Assembly (NCBI RefSeq): GCF_008831285.2
Contig: NC_045149.1
Location: 7,094,417 to 7,158,416, forward strand
Reading direction: 5' to 3'
From: Nymphaea colorata
Lineage: Eukaryota > Streptophyta > Magnoliopsida > Nymphaeales > Nymphaeaceae
DNA length: 64,000 bases
Shown in pieces: positions 49,623-60,933 of the stretch (position 1 is its first letter; every line of letters begins with the position of its first letter). A model generated the notes under the pieces. That model ran no database searches. It saw only the letters and a program-made list of their open reading frames with translations, and was not told the DNA's origin. A program made the position numbers and the translations under genes.

Positions 49623-50230
49623 AAGAGTTCGGCTAAACGCTCAATTTGCTTCCCCATTGAGTTATACACGAGTCGATTAGAACTTGAGCTCAATCAGCTC
49701 AACTCCATTTGAATATATTGCTCAGCTCGAGCTCAACTAGATAAACATGCTTTCGGTTTGAGCTCAACTCGTTTAAGCTATTTTACCAACTTTTTATTTG
49801 ACTTGATCGCTTTCCATGGTTTTGGAAACTACCAAAAAGAAAAACTTGATTAAACAAGCTTACTAGAGTTTAATCAAGTTGAGTTCATGTAACTCAAATT
49901 TTACTCATTCATAATCTCGAGTTTCAAGGTCAATTACAGTTCGACAAGAGTCTAAATAAATTGAACTTAACCCAAAAAGTTCAAATCTAGCCCGAGTTGA
50001 CCCAACTCATTTCATAGCCCTAGTCCCTCCTCACACTCGACACTTGCTCATGTTTGGCCTTTGAATACAGAATCAGTTATAAATGAACTTTGTCGCCTTA
50101 AAGAAGAAAAAATATCAAATACATAAATTGTTTTGGAAAACCATAAAAATAAAGCCTTTAAAACTAGCTAGAAACGTTGGTTTTTAGAAAAATAGCAATA
50201 TCGCTATTTGCCCGAACACTCAACGCATAT
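49623..50230. mobile_element. Diffuse GAGCTCGAGCTCAACTCG-type repeat
   Basis: The segment is built from GAGCTC, CTCGAG and CAACTCG words in AT-rich spacers, like the segment at 57225-57440. It is probably an old fold-back element; no exact ends were found. Confidence 0.4.
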
Positions 50231-50555
50231 GTAGACCTGGGCTGGGCCGATAAAACCCGGCCCGATAAAACCCAGCCCAGGTCGGCCTGTCTGGCCCAAA
50301 ACCCTGCCCGGCCCGTTTAGTAATAAAAAACATTTTTTAATTATAAAATAAATTTTTAATAATATAAAATATATTTTTATTAATAAAATACATATTATTA
50401 AATTTTTAAAAAATTAAAAAAAATAATTATTAAACGGACCAACCCGGGCCGCACATCAGGCCCGGCCCGCCGGGCTGTTTTCTCGGCCCGAACCTGGACC
50501 GGATCGGGCTGAGTACTAGGTACCCGATGGGTACTCTGCTCATTGCCCAGGTTTA
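50231..50555. mobile_element. GC-armed, AT-cored repeat with short TIR, copy 3
   Basis: TAGACCTGGGC at 50231-50241 and GCCCAGGTTTA at 50545-50555 form inverted ends (10 of 11). Arms are full of CGGCCC words and flank an AT-only core of about 110 bp. No target duplication is clear. Confidence 0.65.
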
Positions 50556-50780
50556 CCAGGATAGTTCACTTATTTTTCAAAAAGTAAGGGGTACTTACTT
50601 TTTTTATTTAGCCCTTAAGAAGGGAGCTGTCTTCTTTTTAAAATAGAGGACCATTTTAGTAATTCCCGCCACACATATATACTTTTTCACTTGCCCCCAT
50701 GAACAAAAATATTAGAATGTTGAGAAGGACCAATTGACGATGATTGCAGGAAATCATATTTTGGCAAATGTTTTAAGTAG

Positions 50781-50971
50781 GGGCATTTGGATGTTGGTTT
50801 GTGAAAACTTGGTTTTGTAAAAAATCAATTTTGTTTTTTTTAAAGAGTTTTCAAAAACATAGTTTGTGTGGTTTGTATATTTGGCTGACATATCCAAAAC
50901 CAGCATTCCAAAACTATTGTTTTGAAGGCAAAACCACATTATTTTGAATTTGAAGTGTCATCCAAATGCAA
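50781..50971. mobile_element. MITE candidate
   Basis: GCATTTGGATG at 50783-50793 and CATCCAAATGC at 50959-50969 form a perfect 11-bp inverted repeat around about 165 bp of AT-rich DNA. No target duplication was confirmed. Confidence 0.6.
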
Positions 50972-51474
50972 ATAGTTTATTCCATGTAAATAAGAATCCT
51001 AGTTCATCTATCTATTTGTCTTTTTTTTTTCATGCATGTAACCCAAGATAACTTAGCTTTATGTAACCATAGTTGCAATTTGGTTTACATTTTAATCATC
51101 TCAAGTTCTGATTCAAGTTTGTTGTTTTGTGGAACTGTAAAATCTGACATCTAAAAACATAAAGGTTTTGAGGGGTCATTTGACATTAGGAACACTTTGT
51201 GGGTGTTTCATGAATATGCTTTTGATTAATGAAGGAGCACTTTGTGGGTGCTTCAATAATCTTCTTTTTATTCATGAAACATCCATATAGTAAAGAACCC
51301 TATATTATACTTTGAATTCATAGGCCGGAGTCACTGAGGAGGTTGGATGATGTTAGGGGTGGACCTCGCCGGAGGGGAGCGCGATCTTGGGCGTGCCGGC
51401 CTTCGAGGAGGAGAAGCTAAAGGAGGAGGGGTTGGAGAGGGAGACGGAGCGTGCCTGGCCGACCCGAGCTGCGT

Positions 51475-51562
51475 CATTTGACCAGAGACCCAATTTTTTC
51501 GGGCCCGGGTCGGGCCGAGTACTGGGTACCCGATGGCGGCCTGGCCGGATGCCCAGGCCTAG
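51475..51562. mobile_element. GC-armed repeat, right-arm fragment
   Basis: CGGGCCCGGGTCGGGCCGAG and the end GCCCAGGCCTA match the right arm of the copy at 50231. The left part is missing or replaced by unrelated GC-rich DNA (51350-51470). Confidence 0.5.
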
Positions 51563-52679
51563 ATGATGAGCATCCCACCTCAAGTCACTACAAAAACGTA
51601 AATTCAATGAAAAAAGAACCATTTTGCAGCAATATAAAAAAAAAAAGGAGGGTGGATTTGAGAAGTGGCAAAATCAATGTTTAACTTGGAAATAAGTGAA
51701 CAAAGAAGGGACTACGAAGGAAACCCTATTTCTTTCCCTTTTTCCTTTGTCCACCGCCGCTTTCTTTTATGGACGAAGCTTAACGACGAAGCAACGTGTG
51801 AGTGCAACAGCAAAGCTCGCCGTTGTTAAAGATCCTTTGATAAGCAAAAAGCAAAAGCAGATAAGCACAGAAGATCATAAACAAAGAAAAGAAAAAAAGT
51901 AACTGAAAGTTGGACTGATCACCGTTTACAAAGCGTATCTTTAGCGGCATATTGATTGATGGTCATTCCCCACTTTTCCCCTCAAATTTAATCATCTTAC
52001 CATCTTCCACGGTTGAACGATTATTCATTGTTGCTAATGCCAATGTACTGACTGGGTGATTATTTGTTTATATGTATAAGAATTTTATTCTATCGTGCGT
52101 CGAATATTGTTTGCTGGCTAAATATTAAAAGTCAGATTTTATCCAAAAGACATCATAAACTTTTGGTAATGTTCATCGGACTTGTTGCTAGTCACAATCT
52201 CTTTTACGTTTTAATAATTTGGCAACATCTAATATATATATATATAGAAAGAGAGAGCTACGAAGGCATGGTGGGTGTTCGAGCTCCTAACACTTGTCCA
52301 CTTCTAGTGTGAAGGGTATTTCAGTCCTTAGAAAATAAAGCTTTTTTTTTTCCTTGAAAGTGCCCTCTTATTCTACATGAGGGCTTCTAATGTGAAGGGT
52401 ATTGCAGTCTTTAACAAATAAAGCCTTCTCTTTCTTTTTTTTTCCCTTGAAAGTGCACTCATGTTATGCATGAGGGCATTTTGGCCATTTGAGCCCCGAA
52501 CATCCACTTCCAACATTTAACCTCTCCGGATAAAACTGCCGACTGATATCCAATCGTATTTATTAAAATTTTGACCCATTGACTCTTTATACATAGCATA
52601 CCGCCAAACTGGACAGTCCACGACTTGTTTGCCACAAAAGTCAATCATGTCCAACTCGAGCAAGCTGTTCACACTCACA

Positions 52680-52680
<1 letters not shown>
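51563..52680. other. Intergenic, nothing recognised
   Basis: AT-rich DNA. A phrase GTGAAGGGTATTTCAGTCCTTAGAAAATAAAG near 52310 recurs with changes at 52391, a local duplication of about 80 bp. No gene was seen. Confidence 0.55.
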
Positions 52681-52683
<3 letters not shown>

Positions 52684-52717
<34 letters not shown>

Positions 52718-52781
52718 GACAACATTGTTCCGTGTCAAATCCACTTATTTGATTTTTGTAAAGAGGAATGTGTGACATGTA

Positions 52782-52854
<73 letters not shown>

Positions 52855-52960
52855 TATCCACTTATTTCATTTTTGTAAAGAGGGATGTGTGACATGTATA
52901 TATATATATATATAACATGTCCCTATTTCATTTTTGTAAAAGGGAATGTGTGACATGTAA
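52684..52960. repeat. AT tracts interleaved with a 40-bp unit
   Basis: Long (AT)n runs at about 52684-52715, 52787-52852 and 52899-52913 alternate with three copies of a 40-bp unit at 52741-52780, 52858-52898 and 52921-52960 (core TTTTTGTAAA and TGTGTGACATGTA). The whole is a compound satellite. Confidence 0.93.
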
Positions 52961-53737
52961 GATTACTTGGCGGGCAATATTCGTTTGTCATCTCGTCATT
53001 TTCCCATCTTTACACGCCACCTTCCTTTGATCAAAGCGTTGAAAACCCACGTGGGATTTTCTTTTAATGGCTTTCCATTTTTTTACTAATAAATTATTGA
53101 AACTTCCATGCGCATATTCAGGGATACCGACGCAGGCCTAGAGGAAAACGAAGGTAAGTAGGAATATATCGTATTTGACTTAGATATTTGATGAAAAAAA
53201 CAAATATTAAAAAAATTAATATCTAATTAAGAGATTGAATGAGATTTGAATTTAAAAAATAACATTTGATCGGATTTCAGATACATGTATAATGGGATTC
53301 AGATCCGATTTATTTTTAAAATTTTAAAATAAATGACATATATAGCAATGAGCCACACATCCACCCTATGCCCCTTTTAGAGGGATTCATTTTCATGTAG
53401 TTTTCTTGGAGAACAAAACAAATAACCTGTTCCCCAAGTTTCTTGGTAAAAGAGAACCATATAAAATATTAAGGGCATCATTTTCTTCAGGCTTCTTGTT
53501 AGGGGAAAAGGGAAGCTCGCACTATACCACTTAAGTGTGAATCATCTTTGTCTTCAAAAAAGAGTTGAAGTGAGGAAAGCGTGAGTCTCACTCTTCAATG
53601 GTAGATAAGTCAAAGTTCCCTTCCCACTTGGCATTTCCCCCTCTAAGCTCAAACAAACAAGCCCTAAGCACACCATTTAAGCATACAAACCTTTTAGAGA
53701 TTTTGATTACCTTGTCGCGACATAATTAGGCCAAATC
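52961..53737. other. Intergenic, nothing recognised
   Basis: AT-rich DNA with no gene or clear element. Confidence 0.55.
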
Positions 53738-53899
53738 CAGAGGTAGAACTAGAATTTTTTCATTACAAAGAGCCACACTAGTTTTAAAATCTTCACAGGA
53801 GCCGAAAATATAATTTTTCAAAGTTTTTATATAGGCAAAATCAATACTTTTCTTTAAAAAGTTTGGGTTGACTGGTGGGGAAACCTTGGCTCCGCCCCT
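53738..53899. mobile_element. hAT-type MITE, second copy
   Basis: The element runs from CAGAGGTAGAACTAGAA to TTGGCTCCGCCCCTA, a degenerate inverted repeat. It is flanked by GCCAAATC (53730-53737) and ACCAAATG (53900-53907), an 8-bp duplication with a six-base CCAAAT core intact. It belongs to the same GGCGGAGC family as the copy at 9495. Confidence 0.7.
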
Positions 53900-54304
53900 A
53901 ACCAAATGTAATTCTGGTTATGAATTTTGGATATGTTTGATAGTTTTGGATTTCATATATGAGGTTGATGTGAAATCTCATTTACATGGGAGTATAGAAA
54001 AAACAAACACTATATTTCACTACTTAATATGTGAGAATGAACATTCGAGACCCTCATTATGTGTCTTAAACCTCATATTTGAGGTCAATTCGGGAAGGGA
54101 TTGAAATACGATATCCGAGTAGATCACTGAAGATGTAATATCTAAAGTAAACAAAAGCCCATAAGGGATAGTTTGACAATAGAAACACTCCTAAGATTGT
54201 CTAAATCTTACTCATTTACCCCCACATCATATTAGTTTGAGGCTCAAAGGAAATGACCTTTAAAATGAAGTAAATGATAGGCCTATATACTTTGAGGGTT
54301 TATA

Positions 54305-54515
54305 GCACATTGGACAGCAAGACAGTCCACTTCAAAGGGGGTCTAATGTTCAAATCCCTAATCGCAGTCACAACCCAGTGTGCTCATCCTCTGGGCTGTA
54401 ATAGGTCTTGACGCAAGCTCTGTGAACCCAGGGAGTGATGGACACATGGGGGAGGCACTTGCCTTTCTTTGGGGCATGGAGATGAACCACTCACCTTGAT
54501 TTTTTTTAAAAAAAG
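54305..54515 (+). mobile_element. tRNA-derived SINE
   Basis: TAGCACATTGGACAGC is a box A. GTTCAAATCCC, 43 bases later, is a box B. The 3' end is a T/A-rich tail at about 54500. The tRNA-like head does not fold as a full cloverleaf. Confidence 0.65.
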
Positions 54516-54644
54516 ACTGGCTTATATACTTCTTTTGAGGTGAAATATCATTTAGTTAAGAGATGTCTCTCCCAGTAGTATTGCGTAGGAAAGATCATTT
54601 AATTGGTTCTGATTTGTTGGATTGTCAACTTCAATCTGGCTATT

Positions 54645-56444
54645 GGTTTAGCAGGTAATCTTGGATTAGATCAACATAAAGGTTAGAACTCTTGACTTTC
54701 TTTAAGTTGGTAGTCTTAGAAGTATACCAATTTGACATATGCTCGGAAGTATCTCTTTCTTGTCAGGATTTAGTTAGATCCAAAGTTGGCCTCCAATTTG
54801 AAAATATCTAAACATATAACATAATAATGTTCAATTTTGATTCAAAATTGATTAAGCAAGTAATCTTGGATTAGATCAACACTTCGCTTTCTTGTCAGGA
54901 TTTAGCTAGATCCAAAGTTGGCCTCCAATTTGAAAATATCTAAACATAGAACATAATAATGTTCAATCTTGATTGAAAATTGATTAAGCAGGTAATCTTG
55001 GATTAGATCAACACAAAGGTTTGAACTCTTGACTTTCTTCAAGTTGGTAGTCTTATAAGTATACCAATTTGACATATGCTCTGAAGTATTTCTTTTTTGT
55101 CAGGATTTAGCTAGATCCAAAGTTGGCCTCCAATTTGAAAATATCTAAACATATAACATAATAATGTTCAATCTTGATTCAAAATTGATTAAGCAGGTAA
55201 TCTTGGATTAGATAAACACTTCGCTTTCTTGTCAGGATTTAGCTAGATCCAAAGTTGGCGAAAATATCTAAACATAGAACATAATAATGTTCAATCTTGA
55301 TTGAAAATTGATTAAGCAGGTAATCTTGGATTAGATCAACACAAAGGTTTGAACTCTTGACTTTCTTCAAGTTGATAGTCTTATAAGTATACCAATTTGA
55401 CATATGCTCCGAAGTATTGCTTTTTTGTCAAGATTTAGCTAGATCCAAAGTTGGCCTCCAATTTGAAAATATCTAAACATATAACATAATAATGTTCAAT
55501 TTTGATTGAAAATTGATTAAGCAAGTAATCTTTGATTAGATCAACACTTCGCTTTCTTGTCAGGATTTAGCTAGATCCAAAGTTGGTCTCCAATTTGAAA
55601 ATATCTAAACATAGAACATAATAATGTTCAATCTTGATTCAAAATTGATTAAGCAGGTAATCTTGGATTAGATCAACACAAAGGTTTGAACTCTTGACTT
55701 TCTTCAAGTTGATAGTCTTATAAGTATACCAATTTGACATATGCTCTGAAGTATTTCTTTTTTGTCAGGATTTAGCTGGATCCAAAGTTGGCCTCCAATT
55801 TGAAAATATCTAAACATATAACATAATAATGTTCAATCTTGATTCAAAATTGATTAAGCAGGTAATCTTGGATTAGATAAACACTTCGCTTTCTTGTCAG
55901 GATTTAGCTAGATCCAAAGTTGGCGAAAATATCTAAACATAGAACATAATAATGTTCAATCTTGATTCAAAATTGATTAAGCAGGTAATCTTGGATTAGA
56001 TCAACACAAAGGTTTGAACTCTTGACTTTCTTCAAGTTGATAGTCTTATAAGTATACCAATTTGACATATGCTCCGAAGTATTGCTTTTTTGTCAAGATT
56101 TAGCTAGATCCAAAGTTGGCCTCCAATTTGAAAATATCTAAACATATAACATAATAATGTTCAATTTTGATTGAAAATTGATTAAGCAAGTAATCTTTGA
56201 TTAGATCAACACTTCGCTTTCTTGTCAGGATTTAGCTAGATCCAAAGTTGGTCTCCAATTTGAAAATATCTAAACATAGAACATAATAATGTTCAATCTT
56301 GATTCAAAATTGATTAAGCAGGTAATCTTGGATTAGATCAACAATTCGCTTTCTTCTCAAGATTTAGTTAGATCCAAAGTTGGCCTCCAATTTAAAAATA
56401 TCAAAACATAGAACATAATAATGTTCAATCTAAATTCAAAATCG
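54645..56444. repeat. 1.8-kb tandem array with higher-order structure
   Basis: The phrase GATTAAGCAGGTAATCTTGG, or a close variant, starts at 54645, 54850, 54982, 55187, 55310, 55515, 55647, 55852, 55975, 56180 and 56312, and the array stops at 56444. Spacings are 205, 132, 205, 123, 205, 132, 205, 123, 205, 132 and 132. The short units are the long unit with about 73 bp removed, and the 123-bp form lacks a further CTCCAATTT. Four units make a 665-bp higher-order repeat present twice in nearly identical form (54982-55646 and 55647-56311). There is no coding capacity. Confidence 0.95.
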
Positions 56445-56949
56445 ACACATCTATTTACATTCTCAAAGCTAAATTTGGTCTTTTGATCTTGCAATCAGTA
56501 AAAAAGATGACCATTTTCATGTGAAAATGTAGAGCCTTTTTTTTTTTTTCTTAAAAGGTTTTCAAAAGAACGTACAATATACAAATCGTAAAATCTGTAA
56601 GAGACATTGAAAAAATATGGATGTAAAAACTATGGAAAACAATTTCAAGTTCCGCTCGAAAATAACGGCAATTTGCATAGTGGTAGTGATAAAAATTTCA
56701 CGTTCTTTTTTGTTTTCCTCTTCTTCATTTTGGAAACAACATTTGAAGGCTTTTTCACGTGGCTAAAAGTATTTACTTTGGGGACGAAAAATCCATACTC
56801 TTGGCATGGAGGTTAATATCGAGACCTTTAAATTAAACAAAATTAATAATCTCTAGATTTCAGCATAATCTGGTGAGAGAGCTAAGTTGTCTATTTGTTA
56901 GAGCAAATTAGAGGCTATGGCAGAGCAACAAAGTTTTGGTTGAGGTACT
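56445..56949. other. Intergenic, nothing recognised
   Basis: AT-rich DNA with a poly-T run. A 69-codon open frame at 56607 shows no domain. Confidence 0.55.
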
Positions 56950-56954
56950 TCTCA

Positions 56955-57190
56955 ACATCCTAATGGGGTGGCGCAACGTTCGGGGTGGGGGCAGGTAGGT
57001 GGTCAGTTTTCGTTTCAAATCTCTATAGCTTAAACTCTTTATACTGCAAAAGGAGGGCCACCGATGTGCAAGCTAAAACATGTGGAGACAGCATCTCGAC
57101 GCGTTGAAAGCAAGTCCTCTATCCTATGAAAATGAGAGGTTGGGTGGAGGTTTCGGTTGCTGTCATGTCTGGCTGTAAGAAATCTCGTTC
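56955..57190 (+). mobile_element. tRNA-derived SINE, second member of the 11.4-kb family
   Basis: GGTGGCGCAACGTTCGGGG is a box A and CGTTTCAAATC a box B. Body phrases GACAGCATCTCGACGCG and TTGAAAGCAAG mirror the copy at 11371-11650. Confidence 0.65.
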
Positions 57191-57224
57191 ACCCAAAAAG
57201 GTATCTCTCAAAATTAGGGGTCAA

Positions 57225-57440
57225 TAACGAGTCGAACCGAGTCATTTACTTAACGAGTCGACCTTGAGTTCATGAGTCAACTCGTTCAAATAATCGACTT
57301 GAGTTCGAATTCAACATGTAAGTACCAAGGCGAGCTCATGCCTTAATCGAGTTTGTCGAGTCTTAATGAAGTTGATATATTCAAACGAGTTTACGAGTTT
57401 GCCGAGACTTAATCAAATCGAGCTCGAGCTCAACACGTAA
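57225..57440. mobile_element. GAGTCGA/GAGCTCGAGCTC-type repeat
   Basis: It begins AGGGGTCAATAACGAGTCGA and ends in GAGCTCGAGCTCAACACG. The segment is made of repeated GAGTT/CGAGT words and resembles the one at 49623. No exact ends or target duplication were found. Confidence 0.4.
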
Positions 57441-57859
57441 CCATGAATATCAATTCTATTCTAACGAGTTTTGTGGATTTCATATCTATAGAAAATAAAT
57501 CTCTGGGATGCTCAGGCCAAAAAATCAGAGGGGGTCTGACTGCAATTCCTGGGACATGAGATCCTTGGTAGTAGATAATCTCTTTTGGTAAACAAGTGCC
57601 CTAATATTTTAAACATATATACTTTATTTTGGACTTCCGTAAAAGTAAAAGTTATTTTTATGATAAAAAACAGTTTAGCAATATGCTATCTTTCAAAATA
57701 TTGGCGACTATTTTGTCTGAACCTAAGTCTACAACTAAAAGACTTAATTGTAATTAAGTTCACCATGGTTGGCCTAAATATATTATAAATTAGTTTTAAA
57801 CTATCGGCAGCTTGGAAGAGGTTACATGTGATTCTTGCTTATATCATTCCGATTCTGAT

Positions 57860-58042
57860 CAGGGTCAGCCCGGCCCGGCCGTTTAAATTTAAAAAATATT
57901 AAAAAAATATTTTTTAGTTTTTTTTGTTTTAATAATATATATTTATTATTAATAAGTATATTTTATATTTAAAAAAGTTATTTTATAATTAAAAAATTAT
58001 TTTTTAATTTTAAATGTGCCGGGCTGGGCCCAGGCCGACCCT
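57860..58042. mobile_element. GC-armed, AT-cored repeat, copy 4
   Basis: CAGGGTCAGCCCGGCCCGGC on the left and GCCGGGCTGGGCCCAGGCCG on the right form an imperfect inverted repeat. They flank about 130 bp of pure A/T. Confidence 0.65.
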
Positions 58043-58090
58043 TACTCTGGGGTCTTAAATCTGAAGTTGCATTAAAAGATGTACTCTCCA

Positions 58091-58175
58091 AGATCCAAAC
58101 TGAGGATCTCTATAACGTGGATCTCAAATCCACGATCCAAACTGAGGATCTCTATAACGTGGATCTCAAATCCAC
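58091..58175. repeat. 42-bp tandem duplication
   Basis: GATCCAAACTGAGGATCTCT starts at 58092 and 58134, and the two copies are identical through CTCAAATCCAC. It lies upstream of the PPR gene. Confidence 0.9.
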
Positions 58176-58914
58176 GTTACATGTTAAAAACCAACGATTT
58201 AAAATCGGATGAGAGGAGGTTTAATTTTAACTCCATGGATTTGAGATCCCAAAGATCTGAGGTCACCATAAATCTTAAATCTACGATGAAACAAACACAT
58301 CATAAGTTTACAAATTTGAGATTCCCAATAATCTCAAATCACATTGAATATGAGTCCGAGGTTACCAAACACTCCCTGATGTGTATCAAATCCAAAAAAT
58401 TTGTGTTCAGATTCAAGAAAATTTCAGAACCAAATCTAAACAACGGACAGCGTTGGGAGCTTTTCCGCCTTAGTTTTGTTTAAAAATTAAGAACCTTCGA
58501 TGCATATTGCTTGAGTGTGTCAAAAAGGAAGACGAAAAGCATAAAAAAGTCAAAAAATTATGATTCACTTTCGAAACAATATAATCCAAAAACATAATCC
58601 GTGACAAGTGAGTTATGTTGAATACATCTATATCATTATATTAAGCGAACTTATTGTCTTTTAGCTTGAGACAACCAACAACCCACAAAATTTCGTGAAT
58701 ATAAGACCCTTAATTGAGGACTTGTAGCTAGCCACCCACTGTTTTCAAGAAAATTTGAAGGCTCTTCCATTCTTTTTATTTCAAAAGTTTTAGGCTGCAT
58801 CGTGACTTAGATGATGATTATGAAAAGCAATCGAGTTGATTCGGAGAAGAAGCTCTCTCTCTCTCTTTTTCACACAGATCCATGTTGATGCATGGTCGAT
58901 CTCATCCAAGGTGA

Positions 58915-60933
58915 ATGAGATCCTTTAAAGAGTGTGTGAGGCTTCAGACCTTCTTCATTAAAGCTGCGGTTGTGGCGCCTGTTCATGTTCTCAACCAGAT
59001 CATTGATGCATATTCGAAGAATTGGTTCATTCATGAAGCACGCCAATTGTTCGATGAAATGCCCGAGAGGAATGTTTTTACTTGGAACAATATGATCAAT
59101 GGTTACATAATAAACAACGACCTCTTCGAAGCCCGGGGTCTCTTCGAATTGGCCACTGAAAAAGACACAGTCAGCTACAATTCTATCATCTCTGGCTGCA
59201 CAAGAAACGGCTGCATGGAGGAGGCAGTCGACCTTTTCAGAGAAATGCAAGCAAATAGCATCAGAATGGATGAATTTACTCTTACTACCATGCTAAACTT
59301 GGCTGCAAAATTATCAGAGCTGTCTTATGGGAAACAAATTCAGTCGTTTTTGGTTAAAACAGCAACTTCCAGTGGTTTTTTGTGCAGTTCAATTATAGAT
59401 ATGTATTCCAAGTGCGGAAATCTGGATGATGCAGTCAGACTGTTTGGTGAAATGAGTGAGAAGGACTTGGTTTCCACTAATGCAATGGTTGGGGCGTATT
59501 TTCGGAATGGGCAATTGCAGCAGGGTCTCAAACTTTTCAAGGAAATGGACATTCATGACACAGTCTCGTGGAACACTGTACTATCAGGTTATGTTCTGAC
59601 GGGTGATCCTGAGAAGGCTCTGGAAGTTTTCATTGACATGGCTCAAAGTGGAGTGCCACAAAATGGTCACACTTACGGAAGCATTTTGACTTTGTCTGCA
59701 AGTCTGAAGAACGTTAGGCTAGCTAAGTCTGTTCATGCATGCGTTTTACGAAATGGCTTAGTTTCTAACTCATTCATTACCAGAGGTTTAATTGATGTCT
59801 ACTGTAAATGCGGCAATCTAAAGCATGCTGAATTTGTTGCCCATGAAATCCCTCACGAGAATGCCTATTCAATCACGTCTTTAATTGTGGGTCATGCAAA
59901 CAGGGGTAACCTCTATGAAGCTAGCCGGGTTTTTGATCTTTTGCCTGAGAAAAATACTGTTGCGTGGACTGCCTTGATCACTGGGCATTTGAGACTTCAG
60001 CAGTCTGACATAGCATTGAGCCTTTTCAGGGAATTTCAGAAGAAAGAAGCAACAAAGACAGATGAGCTGATCCTTATAAGTGGCCTTGGCGCATGTGCTC
60101 TTCAAGCAGCTTTTGAACATGGTAAACAAATTCACAGTTACATAATACGGAAACATATACAAGTGAATGAGAAAATTGGCAATGCATTGCTTGACATGTA
60201 TTCAAAATGTGGTAATATAAGATATGCTGAAGAAATTTTCCGAAAAGTTATGAACAGGGACTTGGTTCTGTATAATTCCATGATAGCTGGATATGCGAAT
60301 CATGGGAGAGAAATGGATGCAATCAACCTTTTTGAGGAAATGATCCAAGAAGGAAAAAAGCCCGACGAAATTAGCTTCATTGCAATTTTTTCAGCATGCC
60401 GTCATGCTGGGTTGGTAGTGGAAGGTGAGAATTTCTTCAATTGTATGGTAACTGATCATGGCATTAGTCCTGGACTGGATCACTATGCTTGCATGATTGA
60501 TTTGTTTGGACGATCAAATTGCATGGACAAGGCGGAGGACATGATCAAGAACATTCCACAGGAACCAGATGCAATAGTTTTGGGAGCATTCTTGAATGCC
60601 TGCAGGATCAATGGGAAAACAAAACTTGCAGGAGTTGTAGAAGAAAAATTATTAAGTTTGGAAGCTGATAATGGGGCAAGATACGTCCAGTTTGCTAACC
60701 TTTATGCAGCAGAAGGAATGTGGAGTGAAATGGGAAGGATAAGAGGGAAGATGAGAGGTAAGGAAGTTAAAAAATTTGCAGGGTGCAGTTGGATACATGT
60801 ACAAGACAAGCTTTTCACATTTACTGCTGGCGATAGCTCTTGCTCAGAAGCCCAGGCAGTTTATGCAACTCTAGAGAGTTTGAATGAAGAAATGAAAAGG
60901 GTACAGTTTTCATGCAAGGTTCTGGAACACTAG
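58915..60933 (+). CDS. PLS-class pentatricopeptide repeat protein with E/E+ domain
   Basis: A single uninterrupted exon encodes 672 residues, about the length of Arabidopsis At3g18840 (PCMP-E92), which it resembles along its whole length. Repeats of about 35 residues run from residue 24 (QIIDAYSKNWFIHEARQLFD, NVFTWNNMINGYI, IIDMYSKCGNLDDAVRLF, DTVSWNTVLSGYV, DVYCKCGNLKHAEFVAHE, LLDMYSKCGNIRYAEEIFR, DLVLYNSMIAGYANHGREMD). From about residue 540 an E/E+ module follows (AIVLGAFLNACRI, CSWIHVQDKLFTFTAGD). There is no C-terminal DYW deaminase. Such proteins bind organelle RNA and often select C-to-U editing sites, borrowing a DYW partner. The N-terminus goes almost straight into repeats, so a targeting peptide is not obvious. 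The ATG follows GGTGA and is the first in frame. Confidence 0.94.
   Translation: MRSFKECVRLQTFFIKAAVVAPVHVLNQIIDAYSKNWFIHEARQLFDEMPERNVFTWNNMINGYIINNDLFEARGLFELATEKDTVSYNSIISGCTRNGCMEEAVDLFREMQANSIRMDEFTLTTMLNLAAKLSELSYGKQIQSFLVKTATSSGFLCSSIIDMYSKCGNLDDAVRLFGEMSEKDLVSTNAMVGAYFRNGQLQQGLKLFKEMDIHDTVSWNTVLSGYVLTGDPEKALEVFIDMAQSGVPQNGHTYGSILTLSASLKNVRLAKSVHACVLRNGLVSNSFITRGLIDVYCKCGNLKHAEFVAHEIPHENAYSITSLIVGHANRGNLYEASRVFDLLPEKNTVAWTALITGHLRLQQSDIALSLFREFQKKEATKTDELILISGLGACALQAAFEHGKQIHSYIIRKHIQVNEKIGNALLDMYSKCGNIRYAEEIFRKVMNRDLVLYNSMIAGYANHGREMDAINLFEEMIQEGKKPDEISFIAIFSACRHAGLVVEGENFFNCMVTDHGISPGLDHYACMIDLFGRSNCMDKAEDMIKNIPQEPDAIVLGAFLNACRINGKTKLAGVVEEKLLSLEADNGARYVQFANLYAAEGMWSEMGRIRGKMRGKEVKKFAGCSWIHVQDKLFTFTAGDSSCSEAQAVYATLESLNEEMKRVQFSCKVLEH

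Noticed and set aside
52625-52915. Ile-Tyr repeat open frames on both strands
   Set aside because: They are translations of (AT)n microsatellites.
54311-54364. Possible tRNA gene from box A and box B
   Set aside because: No acceptor stem or anticodon arm can be formed; the long body and T/A tail fit a SINE.
58079-58483. 134-codon open frame upstream of the PPR gene
   Set aside because: It consists of a duplicated 42-bp non-coding unit and shows no domain.
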